64,000 nucleotides of DNA from Hyalangium versicolor (GTDB lineage Bacteria; Myxococcota; Myxococcia; Myxococcales; Myxococcaceae): contig NZ_JAHXBF010000013.1 in NCBI RefSeq assembly GCF_020103695.1, positions 186,001 to 250,000 on the forward strand, read 5' to 3'. Positions 43,048 through 52,578 of the stretch are shown here, one piece after another. Each line of letters starts with the position of its first letter. The first letter of the stretch is position 1. The notes beneath the pieces were generated by a model. It was not told the DNA's origin. It saw nothing but the letters and a program-made list of their open reading frames with translations, and did no database searches. A program made the position numbers and the translations under genes.

Positions 43048-43941
43048 TCAGGAGTCGGGCCTGCACGCCCAGGGTTGGCTGGACACGTATCGGTGGCACC
43101 GGAAGCCCGGGTCGCACACGTTGGGGCCATTGGGCTCGCAAGGCTTCAGACAGGAGGGAGAATCACAGATGAGCCCCGCTGGGCACGTGGGACGGCCCTC
43201 ACCGCATTCTGGGTAGCACTCGGTCCACACCGATCCTCCCTGCTGAGGGGAAAAGATCGCTTTACATGTCCTACCTTCGGAGCAGGGGGCGCGCTGACAG
43301 TCAGGGCCATGGCGCACCACGCACACCGAGGCGTCCGCTCTATCTCGCATGCACTGCTGGCCTTCAGGGCACGTGCGCCCCTCGCACGTAGGGCGGCAAA
43401 TGGGGCCCGGGAAGATGTCGGCACAGAAGAACCCTTCCGAGCAACTGGCCGGGTTGTCCAAGGTGCACGGGCGGCCACACCATCCCTCCGCGCAGCGCAG
43501 CCCGGGCCTGCATGCGTCGTCCCGATCGGGTGGTGTCTCGAAGCAGGGTTCACCCTCCTTGCGCACGCCCACGGCGATGCACTCATGGACCAGAAGTCCA
43601 TGATTCATCGTCTGAAGTGGAACGCAGCTGAAGCCCTCGGGGCACTGTGCATCCGTCTCGCATTCGCTGTCCGTGCAGTAGGCCTTCATGACGCGGACGT
43701 CATTGAGACAGGCCAGGGGAGGCTCACAGGGAGAGTCCCACCAACACTTGTGATGGTAGGCCGGCAAACTTGAGCGTTCCTCAGGGGAGAGTACCGGGGC
43801 GAACCGTGCATCCGCCAGCTCGGGTGCATGAGGCTGCTGAATCATGGAACTCGCGATGAGTAGGACGAGCGGCAACGACAGAAGCAACCCTCCCAGAAGG
43901 CCACCGGCCAGACGCCAGTTCATCCACAGTACTCGCGGCAT
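43048..43941 (-). CDS. Cys-rich membrane-anchored extracellular protein
   Basis: From ATG 43941 a 297-residue protein with one N-terminal membrane helix (about 12-33, LAGGLLGGLLLSLPLVLLIASS) and a long outside part with more than 30 cysteines arranged in short modules of the type C-x-x-x-x-C-P-x-G-x-x-C (for example TDAQCPEGFSCVPL, RTCPEGQQCMRD, GRPTCPAGLICDSPSC). This is the dickkopf/EGF-like low-complexity pattern common in myxobacterial surface proteins. The start is not certain, as the frame is open to 44118 and MNWRL at 43923 is also possible. No enzyme signature. A ligand-binding or surface-structural role is a guess. Confidence 0.7.
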   Translation of the reverse strand: MPRVLWMNWRLAGGLLGGLLLSLPLVLLIASSMIQQPHAPELADARFAPVLSPEERSSLPAYHHKCWWDSPCEPPLACLNDVRVMKAYCTDSECETDAQCPEGFSCVPLQTMNHGLLVHECIAVGVRKEGEPCFETPPDRDDACRPGLRCAEGWCGRPCTLDNPASCSEGFFCADIFPGPICRPTCEGRTCPEGQQCMRDRADASVCVVRHGPDCQRAPCSEGRTCKAIFSPQQGGSVWTECYPECGEGRPTCPAGLICDSPSCLKPCEPNGPNVCDPGFRCHRYVSSQPWACRPDS

Positions 43942-44148
43942 TCTGGCGAGCTCTCTTGGTGGAGGCAGTGCTCGCGGTACGCATGGTCGTCGCAATCTTC
44001 GCCGTTGAGGAGGGAACATCCCAAGAGGGTTACGGATGCGAGAGTGCACACCGCGCACGAAAATCGGCGCATCGGAACCTCCAGGTGGAGAGCAGTTGTG
44101 AGTAGAAGCCATGCTCACGTAGAGCGTCCAGCCTCACTTCGGATCGTC

Positions 44149-45699
44149 ATGGAAAGAGCGTCCCCTCACGCAGCGCCACAGCGGACCGCCGCCGCCGCGG
44201 ACCGACATTTCTTCGGGCACCCGCGAGGCCTGTCCACGCTCTTCTTCACGGAGATGTGGGAGCGCTTCTCGTTCTACGGCCTGCGCCCGCTGCTGGTGCT
44301 CTTCATGTCGGCGGCGCTGGCCCGAGGCGGGTATGGCTTCCCGCGTGAGCAGGCTGCGGCCATCGTCGGCATCTACTCGGCCTCGGTGTACCTGGCGTCG
44401 CTGCCCGGCGGGTGGGTGGCGGATCGGCTGCTCGGGTTGCGGCGCTCCATCTGGTACGGCGGGTGCCTCATCTCCGCGGGGCACATCTCCATCGCGCTGT
44501 CGGCGGTGGCGGGGCGCACGCCGTTCTTCCTCGGGCTCGTGCTCATCGTGCTGGGCACGGGGCTGCTGAAGCCGAATGTCTCGGCCATCGTCGGCGATCT
44601 GTACCCCGAGGGCGGGGCTCGCCGGGATGCAGGCTTCTCCCTCTTCTACATGGGCATCAACGTCGGCGCGCTGCTCGCGCCGCTCGTCACCGGGCTTCTT
44701 GGGGAGCGGGTGGGGTGGCACTACGGCTTCGGCGCCGCCGGGCTGGGGATGATCCTCGGGCTCATCCAGTACTGGCTGACCTCGAAGTGGCTGGGGCCGC
44801 TGGGTCTCGACATCACCCGGGATCCGGACCCCGTGGCGCAGGCTCGATTCGAGCGTCGGATGAAGGCGGGATTGAGCGTGGGGCTGGGCGTCCTGGCGCT
44901 GGTGTTGGTGCTGGGCCTGTCGGGAGTGCTGCGCATCGACTCGCTGGCTGTCGCCCACTCGATGAGCTACGTGATCGCGGGGTTGGCCACGGTCTACTTC
45001 CTGTACCTCTTCACGCTCGCGGGGCTGACGCGCTCGGAGAAGAAGCGGGTGCTGGCCATTCTCGTCCTCTTCCTCTTCGCCACCATCTTCTGGTCGGCGT
45101 TCGAGCAGGCGCCCACCTCGCTCAACCTGTTCTCGGCCGACTTCACGGATCGCTTCGTGTTCGGCTGGGAGATGCCCGCGCTCTTCCTCCAGTCCGCCAA
45201 CTCCTTTTTCGTCATCTTCTTCGCGCCTGTCTTCGCCGCGCTCTGGGGGGCACTCGGCAAACGCGGGAAGGACATCTCCAGCCCGGCGAAGTTCTCCCTG
45301 GGGCTGCTGTTCGCTTCGGTGGGCTTCGCGGTGATGATCGTCGCGGCGCAGCGCATCCAGGGTGGGGGAGCGGTGAAGGTGTCCCCCTGGTGGCTGGTCG
45401 GCAGCTACTTCTTCCAGACCATCGGAGAGATGTGCCTGAGCCCGGTGGGGCTCAGCTCGATGACGAAGCTGGCGCCACGCAAGTTCACGGGGCAGATGAT
45501 GGGGGTGTGGTTCATGGCGTCGGCGCTCGGCAATCTCATCGCCGGCCTGGTGGGAGGGCACGTCAACCCGGAGAACCCGGCGGAGATGCCCACCCTCTTC
45601 ATCCGCACGACGCTGTTGCTGCTGGGGGCCTCGGTGGTGCTGGGCCTGCTGGTCATCCCCATCCGGCGGATGATGTCCGCACCCCAGCCGGAGGAGTGA
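44149..45699 (+). CDS. POT/PTR2 family peptide:H+ symporter
   Basis: A 516-residue MFS protein with the POT family hallmark FFTEMWERFSFYGLRPLLVLF in helix 1 (the ExxER motif that couples H+ and peptide) and GINVGALLAPLVTG-type helix 5. About 14 hydrophobic segments. The ATG at 44149 is preferred; the upstream extension is low quality. It imports di-/tripeptides. The 3' end (codons for IRRMMSAPQPEE and the stop) is repeated, with 3 mismatches in 56 bp, downstream of the next gene, so the HD-domain gene was probably inserted here. Confidence 0.92.
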   Translation: MERASPHAAPQRTAAAADRHFFGHPRGLSTLFFTEMWERFSFYGLRPLLVLFMSAALARGGYGFPREQAAAIVGIYSASVYLASLPGGWVADRLLGLRRSIWYGGCLISAGHISIALSAVAGRTPFFLGLVLIVLGTGLLKPNVSAIVGDLYPEGGARRDAGFSLFYMGINVGALLAPLVTGLLGERVGWHYGFGAAGLGMILGLIQYWLTSKWLGPLGLDITRDPDPVAQARFERRMKAGLSVGLGVLALVLVLGLSGVLRIDSLAVAHSMSYVIAGLATVYFLYLFTLAGLTRSEKKRVLAILVLFLFATIFWSAFEQAPTSLNLFSADFTDRFVFGWEMPALFLQSANSFFVIFFAPVFAALWGALGKRGKDISSPAKFSLGLLFASVGFAVMIVAAQRIQGGGAVKVSPWWLVGSYFFQTIGEMCLSPVGLSSMTKLAPRKFTGQMMGVWFMASALGNLIAGLVGGHVNPENPAEMPTLFIRTTLLLLGASVVLGLLVIPIRRMMSAPQPEE

Positions 45700-45714
45700 G
45701 TTCCGGCGCTCACT
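45659..45714. repeat. 56-bp direct repeat, left copy (end of POT gene)
   Basis: Identical at 53 of 56 positions to 46483-46538. It contains the last codons and stop of the POT gene. Together the two copies flank the HD-domain gene, as an integration-generated duplication would. Confidence 0.85.
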
Positions 45715-45715
45715 C

Positions 45716-46456
45716 ATGCTTTCGGTCATGAATCTGCGCGGATGGTTGATCGTGGAACTCGGTCCACGGGATGGGAATGTGGTTTTGGACCCCGAAACCA
45801 TTGTGGCGTGGTTCTGGAGCCTCGCTACCATGCCTATTGAAGAGGCAGCCTCCATCGTGAATCCTGCTTTCCACCAAGCCGCTGCTGCTCCCACTGATCC
45901 GCCGGTGCACCTCCGCCCGCTGCCCGACGAGGTCATCCAACTGCTCTTCGAAGTCGGAGCGCCTCCTCGTCTCGCTGCGCACTTGCGCGCCGTGCACGAC
46001 GTGGCCCGACAACTCATAGAAGGGTTCGTGACGACGTGGCCTCAGTTGAGCTTCGACGCAGACGCCGTTTCTTATGGCGCCGCGACCCACGACATCGGCA
46101 AGGCGCTTTACCCGAATGAACTCACGAGCCCAGGCGACCAGCACGAGTCAGCCGGTTACTCCTTGTTGCTCCAGAAAGGAGTACCCGAGCGACGAGCTCG
46201 CTTTGCCCGCACCCATGCGGAGTGGGATGAAGAAGGTGCGACGACTGAAGATCAGCTCGTGGCCCTTGCTGACAAGATCTGGAAGGGCCGCCGTGAAGAA
46301 GACCTTGAACAACTTCTCGTCCAACGCATCGTTACCGCAACGGGATACGAGCCTTGGAAAGCCTTCATACACCTCGACGAACTCCTGAACCGCATCGCCG
46401 CCCAAGCAGAAGGACGGCTCCAATTCCAGGCCCGGTTTGCAGTCAGCACTCGTTGA
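45716..46456 (+). CDS. HD-domain phosphohydrolase
   Basis: A 246-residue protein. The HD motif is complete: H in LRAVHDVARQ (about 99), HD in ATHDIGKALYP, a further His in ARTHAEWDEE, and the last Asp in ALADKIWKG. Known of the fold: metal-dependent phosphohydrolases acting on nucleotides or second messengers. The start is not sure: ATG 45716 begins right after the repeat and MNLRGW at 45728 also fits; neither has a clear RBS. Base and codon use is less GC3-biased than the genes either side. It lies between the two 56-bp repeats, which points to lateral insertion. Confidence 0.8.
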   Translation: MLSVMNLRGWLIVELGPRDGNVVLDPETIVAWFWSLATMPIEEAASIVNPAFHQAAAAPTDPPVHLRPLPDEVIQLLFEVGAPPRLAAHLRAVHDVARQLIEGFVTTWPQLSFDADAVSYGAATHDIGKALYPNELTSPGDQHESAGYSLLLQKGVPERRARFARTHAEWDEEGATTEDQLVALADKIWKGRREEDLEQLLVQRIVTATGYEPWKAFIHLDELLNRIAAQAEGRLQFQARFAVSTR

Positions 46457-46482
46457 TGAACGAACACCATGGGAGAGCACTG

Positions 46483-46538
46483 CCATCCGGCGGATGATGT
46501 CCGCGCCCCAGCCGGAGGAGTGAACTCCGGCGCTCACT
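46483..46538. repeat. 56-bp direct repeat, right copy
   Basis: Second copy of the 45659-45714 repeat. It reproduces the POT gene's 3' end without the rest of that gene, and it holds the last codon and stop of the SDR gene on the opposite strand. Hence it is likely the original POT-SDR junction or a recombination copy of it. The unit enclosed plus one repeat is 824 bp. Confidence 0.85.
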
Positions 46539-47487
46539 CCTTGGGCCAGTCGGGGGCGACGATCTCCATCGGGCCATTCGCCCACGTCGCGTATGCGGCT
46601 TCGTCCGCGACGGTGTAGGGCCGCCCGAAGGTCGTCTCGAAGTATCGGCCCCAATCCGGCTGGCTGCCGTCCTCATCCTTGAAGCCGTACTCCCGAGCGA
46701 GCTGCCAGGAGCTGAAGACGCGTCCGTTCCTGGCCGCGACGTTCGGGTCGGCTGCCAGGGCCGCGACGGCCCGGCCCACGTAGAACGGCGTCTCCGAGGC
46801 GATGAAGTGGGGATCCTTCTTCGCCCCGTCTCGCCAGGTCGCCTCCGTGACGCCGAAGTGGTCGAGCATGGCCTCCGAGCGGAGGAAGCCTGGAGTGACT
46901 GCAACGGCGGTGATGGGGTGGCGTCGCAGCTCCCAGGCCATGGTGTACGCCAGCCGGATGACCGAGAGTTTGACCAGATCGTAGAAGATGTTGCCGCGGT
47001 AGCAGAAGTTGTCGCCGTCGGTGATCTCGACGACGAGCCCCTGGTTGCGCTCCAGCATCAGGGGCACCGCGTAGCGGCTCGTGAGGATGTGCGAGTAGAT
47101 GCCGCGATCGAGCATGAGGCGGCCCTTCTCGGGTGCGAGCTTCCAGAAGGGCAGGCCGAACTCCGCCAGCTCGTCCCCGCCCCAGACGTCGTTCACGAGC
47201 ACATCGAGGCGGCCGTGCTCGCGCTTGACCCGCGTGAACAGCTCGGCGACCTCGGACTCGACCGTGTGATCGGTGCGGATGGCGATGCCGCGGCCGCCGC
47301 GAGCGGTGACGAGCTCCGCGGTCTCCTCGATGGTCTCCGTCCGCGTCCCGGTGGCGGGCTTCCCGCGGACACTGCGCCCGCTGCAGTAGACCGTGGCTCC
47401 CTTCTCCCCAAGCATCATCGCGATGCCTCGCCCCGCTCCGCGCGTGGCCCCCGCGACGAGGGCAATCCGTCCTTCCAGTGGCTTCAT
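46534..47487 (-). CDS. SDR oxidoreductase (DHRS1-like)
   Basis: A 317-residue SDR with cofactor motif AGATRGAGRGIA, the segment YCSGRSVRG (Arg after the second strand, so NADP(H) preference), VLVNDVWGG in place of the usual NNAG, and catalytic YDLVK. The usual catalytic Ser position falls in VEITDGDNF, so the proton relay may differ from a classical SDR, as in DHRS1-type enzymes. Divergent from a WYL-type regulator gene, a common regulator-target arrangement. Confidence 0.87.
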   Translation of the reverse strand: MKPLEGRIALVAGATRGAGRGIAMMLGEKGATVYCSGRSVRGKPATGTRTETIEETAELVTARGGRGIAIRTDHTVESEVAELFTRVKREHGRLDVLVNDVWGGDELAEFGLPFWKLAPEKGRLMLDRGIYSHILTSRYAVPLMLERNQGLVVEITDGDNFCYRGNIFYDLVKLSVIRLAYTMAWELRRHPITAVAVTPGFLRSEAMLDHFGVTEATWRDGAKKDPHFIASETPFYVGRAVAALAADPNVAARNGRVFSSWQLAREYGFKDEDGSQPDWGRYFETTFGRPYTVADEAAYATWANGPMEIVAPDWPKE

Positions 47488-47547
47488 GGCGTTCCTCCAG
47501 AACCGTTCACCTGCGTGGATGTGGCAAGCACCCTATCCAACGATTCC

Positions 47548-47562
47548 TGACAACCTGTGTCA
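47548..47562. promoter_or_regulatory. TGACA-N5-TGTCA inverted repeat in divergent promoter
   Basis: A perfect 5-bp inverted repeat in the 112-bp gap between the SDR gene and the WYL regulator gene. It is a plausible binding site for that regulator controlling both genes, by position only. Confidence 0.4.
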
Positions 47563-47599
47563 TGTTTGCTCGGGTACCTTTCGGGGCCGAGGGCAAGAC

Positions 47600-48568
47600 A
47601 TGCGTGCGGATCGACTCATCAGCCTGCTCATGCTGTTGCAGACGAGGCCTCGGTCAACGGCGGGGGCACTCGCTCGGCGGCTGCAAGTCTCGGAGCGGAC
47701 GATCTACCGAGACCTGGATGCGCTATCGGCGTCGGGTGTGCCCGTGTTCGCGACCCGAGGCCCGAACGGTGGGGTGAAGCTCGTCGAGGGGTGGCGCACG
47801 CAGCTGACCGGGCTCACGCGGGCGGAGGTCCATGCGCTCGCAGCGGTGGGCACTCCCGCTGCATTGGAGGATCTGGGCCTTTCGGCGCCATTGCGGAACG
47901 GGCTGGTGAAGCTGGCGGCGGCGCTCCCGGCGGTCCAGCAGTCCGTCATCGAGTATGCGCGCCAGCGGCTCCACGTCGATCCGACCTCGTGGTTCCCGGA
48001 TCGAGAGCCGGTGCCCCACCTCTCGGTCCTGAGGGACGCGGTGTGGCAGGACCGCCGTGTGCGGATCGAGTATCGCGACTTCGATGGGAAGCGCACCCGG
48101 CGCGTCGTGGATCCGTATGGACTCGTCATCAAGGCGGACCGCTGGTACCTGGTCGCGGGCACCGAGCGGGGGCCGAGCGGCTTTCGGGGTTCGCGGATCG
48201 AAGGGGTGCGCCTGCAGCCTGGGACGTTCGTGCGGCCTGCAGGCTTCGATCTGGCGGCCTTCTGGAAGGAGTGGTGTGCGCGCTTCACCGAGCGCCGCGC
48301 CCAGTACGAGGTGACGCTGCGAATCACCCCGGAAGGCGAGGAGGCGCTCCGGCACATCCGGCCGCCCGCCGAGCATGCGCGGTTGGCCGATGCTCCCCAG
48401 GGGCGCGATGGAACGAAGACGGTGACCCTGGACTTCGAGCGCGAGACCATCGCGCTGTCCCAGCTCTGCACACTGGGACGCGGCGTCGAGGTGATGGCAC
48501 CCGAGGCGCTCCGCACCCGGCTGCGGACGATCGCTGCGGAGCTCCACTCCCTGTACCGCGAGGCCTGA
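47600..48568 (+). CDS. HTH-WYL (YafY-type) transcriptional regulator
   Basis: A 322-residue protein: N-terminal HTH_11 (ADRLISLLMLLQTRPRSTAG ... SERTIYRDLDALSASGVPV, about 3-55), a WYL domain at about 140-215 (RIEYRDFDGKRTRRVVDPYG followed by LVIKADRWYLVAG, the conserved W-Y-L), and a C-terminal WCX domain. Known of the family: WYL regulators bind ligands or nucleic acids and act as repressors or activators. The ATG 47600 is chosen because HTH_11 begins there. Probably controls the divergent SDR gene. Confidence 0.9.
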   Translation: MRADRLISLLMLLQTRPRSTAGALARRLQVSERTIYRDLDALSASGVPVFATRGPNGGVKLVEGWRTQLTGLTRAEVHALAAVGTPAALEDLGLSAPLRNGLVKLAAALPAVQQSVIEYARQRLHVDPTSWFPDREPVPHLSVLRDAVWQDRRVRIEYRDFDGKRTRRVVDPYGLVIKADRWYLVAGTERGPSGFRGSRIEGVRLQPGTFVRPAGFDLAAFWKEWCARFTERRAQYEVTLRITPEGEEALRHIRPPAEHARLADAPQGRDGTKTVTLDFERETIALSQLCTLGRGVEVMAPEALRTRLRTIAAELHSLYREA

Positions 48569-48597
48569 GCCCGACAGCTAGAGGGTTCGAAGGTGCA

Positions 48598-49755
<1,158 letters not shown>

Positions 49756-49864
49756 GGCGCGAGAACCTACCAACTGACGGGCCTTGCGCCATCGGGTTCC
49801 AGCCTGGCGCTCGTGGGGCGTGTCAGACCTGTGACGTGCAATCATCTCGGCAGAGGAGGGAAAC

Positions 49865-51286
49865 GTGAATACTCCTGGACGCAGGTTCGGAAGGGCAGTG
49901 GTCATCGGTGGCAGCATGGCGGGGCTCTTGAGCGCCCGAGTGCTCGCGGACCATTTCGAAAAGGTTGTCCTCCTGGAGCGGGACCCACGCCCGGAAGGGC
50001 CCGTGCCGCGCAAGGGAGTTCCGCAGGGCTCGCACATCCACGTCTTGCTGGATTCGGGCCGGCGGGTCCTCGACCGGTTCTTCCCGGACCTCTTCCAGCA
50101 CCTCCAAGAGCAGGGCGCTCAACTCATCGATTCGAGCGGGGATGTCGCATGGCACCACTTCGACGTCTGGAAGCCGCGTTACACCAGCGGCATCCCCCTG
50201 CTGCTATGCACCCGCACCCTCCTGGAGTGGAACGTGTTGCGCCGCGTGGTGGCGCTGCCCAACGTCGAACTGCGTGATGGGTACTCCGTCGAGGGACTCC
50301 TCACGGACACGGCTCGGCAGCGCGTCACGGGAGTCCAGCTGAAGAGCCCCGGGGGTGAGGAGCCGCTGGAGGCCGAGCTGGTCGTGGACGCCAGTGGCCG
50401 AGGCTCGCGAGCGCCGCAGTGGCTCGAGGCGCTGGGCTACGGCCGCCCCGAGGAGGAGCAGGTGGGCGTCGATCTCGCCTACACCTCGGGCCTCTATGAG
50501 CCTCCCGCGAACTTCGGCGGAGAGTGGAGTGCGCTCATGCAATACCCCGCTCCTCCCTCCACCTGGCGCTCAGGCTTCATCGGGAGCGTGGAGGGAGGGC
50601 GGTGGCTCGTCACCCTCAACGGCTACTTCGGCGAGCACGCTCCCACGGAGCACGAGGGCTTCCTCGACTTTGCCCGCGCGCTGCCCCGGCCGGACTTCCA
50701 TGCCTACCTGCGGGACGCGAAGCCGTTGGGGCCACTCACCACCCACAAGGTGAAGCACAACCGCTGGAGGCACTACGAGCGCATGGCACGCTTCCCGGAG
50801 GGCCTGGCTCTTCTGGGGGATGCCGTGTGTGCCTTCAATCCCGTCTTCGGCCAGGGCATGAGCGTGGCGGGGCTGGGTGCGGAGCTGCTCCACGAGTGCC
50901 TGTGCGAGCACGCTCAGCGCTCCCCCGGCGAACTCGAGGGGATGGCCGAGCGTTTCCGGAAGCGGCTGCCTGGAATCCTTCGCCTGCCCTGGTTCGTCAG
51001 CACCAGCCTGGATCTGCAATATCCCCAGGCCACCGGGCAGCGGATGCCCGGTCTCGGGCTCCTGCACTGGTATATCCGCCGATTGCTGGAGAGGACTTCG
51101 CGAGATACGGCCGTTCATGCCCAGTTCAACCGGATGCTTCATCTCCAGGCCGGGCTCGGTGCCGTCCTCCAGCCTTCCGTTTCACTTCCTGTGCTGGCGC
51201 ACGGAGTCCGGACGCTCTTCGTCCCGCTCCGGGATCTGGCAAACACAGACACCCTGCCTCTTCACTCCAGGAGTGAGCCGGGCTGA
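49865..51286 (+). CDS. FAD-dependent monooxygenase (PHBH/halogenase-like)
   Basis: A 473-residue flavoprotein with GTG start. FAD motifs: AVVIGGSMAGLLSARVLADH (GxGxxG variant), ASGRGSRAPQWLEALGY (DG-like motif) and GDAVCAFNPVFGQGMSVAGL (GD motif). The last part is helical with no membrane segment. Similar proteins are annotated as FAD-binding monooxygenases, epoxidases or flavin halogenases, but the halogenase WxWxIP motif is absent. The substrate is unknown and no biosynthetic cluster is near. Confidence 0.82.
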   Translation: MNTPGRRFGRAVVIGGSMAGLLSARVLADHFEKVVLLERDPRPEGPVPRKGVPQGSHIHVLLDSGRRVLDRFFPDLFQHLQEQGAQLIDSSGDVAWHHFDVWKPRYTSGIPLLLCTRTLLEWNVLRRVVALPNVELRDGYSVEGLLTDTARQRVTGVQLKSPGGEEPLEAELVVDASGRGSRAPQWLEALGYGRPEEEQVGVDLAYTSGLYEPPANFGGEWSALMQYPAPPSTWRSGFIGSVEGGRWLVTLNGYFGEHAPTEHEGFLDFARALPRPDFHAYLRDAKPLGPLTTHKVKHNRWRHYERMARFPEGLALLGDAVCAFNPVFGQGMSVAGLGAELLHECLCEHAQRSPGELEGMAERFRKRLPGILRLPWFVSTSLDLQYPQATGQRMPGLGLLHWYIRRLLERTSRDTAVHAQFNRMLHLQAGLGAVLQPSVSLPVLAHGVRTLFVPLRDLANTDTLPLHSRSEPG

Positions 51287-51348
51287 GACTCCTGTAAGTT
51301 GCCACGGATTGCGGTATGGTCCCCATCCTCTCATCCCAGGGGGGAGGA

Positions 51349-52578
51349 ATGGGCTCGACGTTCACGTGGCTGGACCACTCGGAGCACGACCGGCGACGAG
51401 TGCTCGAAGCGGTCGACCGCTTCAAGGAGACCAACACCCGGGATGAGCTGGGACTCGGGGGCATCCGCGACACCTTCGCCGACCTGCTCTTCCCTGGCAC
51501 GAGCACCATCCAGACACGGGCGCGCTATTTCCTCTTCGTGCCGTGGATGTACCGCCAGCTCCATGAGAAGCGCGTGGGCTCGGACAAGGTGAGCGCCCGT
51601 GCACGCAAGGAAGAGATCCAGCTGCGGGATGCCCTGCTCGAGACCGAGGACACAGCCGGTGTCCTCGGCAAGGTCGCCGGAGCGGCCCTCAAGCGCCTGC
51701 CGAGCAACGTCTACTGGCAGGGGCTCGGAGCCTGGAAGATCCGCCTCTACCCCGGCTCTCAGCCGGAGTACCACCGCTACTTCGAGCGGCTCCATGATCG
51801 TGAAAGAGGAGGGCGCGACAAGGAGGAGGAGGAGGAACTGCGCGCGGAAGGCTGGGCCTCGCCATGGCACCTCCACCTGCCGCCTGCTCCCGCTTCTTTT
51901 CCAGACGGCGCGGGCTTTGAGCTGAATGCAGACGAGGCGCGCTACCTCGCGGAGCGCATCTGTTTCTCCTCCCCACGCTCCCTCCTGGCCTTTCTGGTGC
52001 GCCGGGGGAAGAGCGTGGAGGCCGACTACCCGTGGACTCATCCACAGCTCGCCGAGTTCCCTTCCCACATCCGGGACATCCTCCACCACGGTCAGCTCCT
52101 CGCCGAATCGATGCACGGCGCGGCGCTGCTGTACAACCTGATGCTCGCCGAGGAACTCCCCTCAGGCCCCAAGAGAGATGAGCTCACGGAGTGGTTCCGT
52201 GGGAGCCTCGCGGCCTGGTGCACGGAGCTGGAGCCTCGCCATGCCGCCCTTTCCGGGTGGGATCGCAGTGGGTTCTGGACGCTGGCGCAGCAGCGCACCC
52301 GGGTCAGCGGGGCGACCCACGATTTCGTCGAGCGATGGGTGGCGCGCGAACCGTGGGCCAGCAGCGCTCGGGCCACGGACGATCCGGTGCTTCGCAACCA
52401 GGTGCGCGATCGCGAACGGCAGTTGAAGGGCCCTCGTGCGCGCCTCGGAAACCCTCGTGCGCTCGAACTCTGGAACGGGGCGTCCGGTGTGGACCGGCTC
52501 GCCTACCGCTGGCCGAGCGCCTCACGGATCCTGGCGGACATCCACGCAGGGCTTGGAGGCCACGATGCTCGCGCCTGA
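51349..52578 (+). CDS. DUF6361 family protein (first gene of putative defence operon)
   Basis: A 409-residue protein of the DUF6361 family: TWLDHSEHDRRRVLEAVDRF, then TRDELGLGGIRDTFADLLFP followed by GTSTIQTRARYFLFVPWMY, typical of its start. The rest is mostly helical (MHGAALLYNLMLAEEL; FRGSLAAWCTEL; FVERWVAREPW; LAYRWPSASRILADI). No catalytic motif is evident. The start is set at ATG 51349 (GGGGGAGGA directly before); an in-frame ATG at 51316 has no RBS. The 3' end overlaps the PLD gene by 14 bp. Role: unknown, possibly a sensor or scaffold in the operon with the nuclease and helicase. Confidence 0.8.
   Translation: MGSTFTWLDHSEHDRRRVLEAVDRFKETNTRDELGLGGIRDTFADLLFPGTSTIQTRARYFLFVPWMYRQLHEKRVGSDKVSARARKEEIQLRDALLETEDTAGVLGKVAGAALKRLPSNVYWQGLGAWKIRLYPGSQPEYHRYFERLHDRERGGRDKEEEEELRAEGWASPWHLHLPPAPASFPDGAGFELNADEARYLAERICFSSPRSLLAFLVRRGKSVEADYPWTHPQLAEFPSHIRDILHHGQLLAESMHGAALLYNLMLAEELPSGPKRDELTEWFRGSLAAWCTELEPRHAALSGWDRSGFWTLAQQRTRVSGATHDFVERWVAREPWASSARATDDPVLRNQVRDRERQLKGPRARLGNPRALELWNGASGVDRLAYRWPSASRILADIHAGLGGHDARA

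Noticed and set aside
44134..46017. A 627-codon minus-strand frame
   Set aside because: Shadow of the POT transporter gene, running across the repeat and the HD gene.
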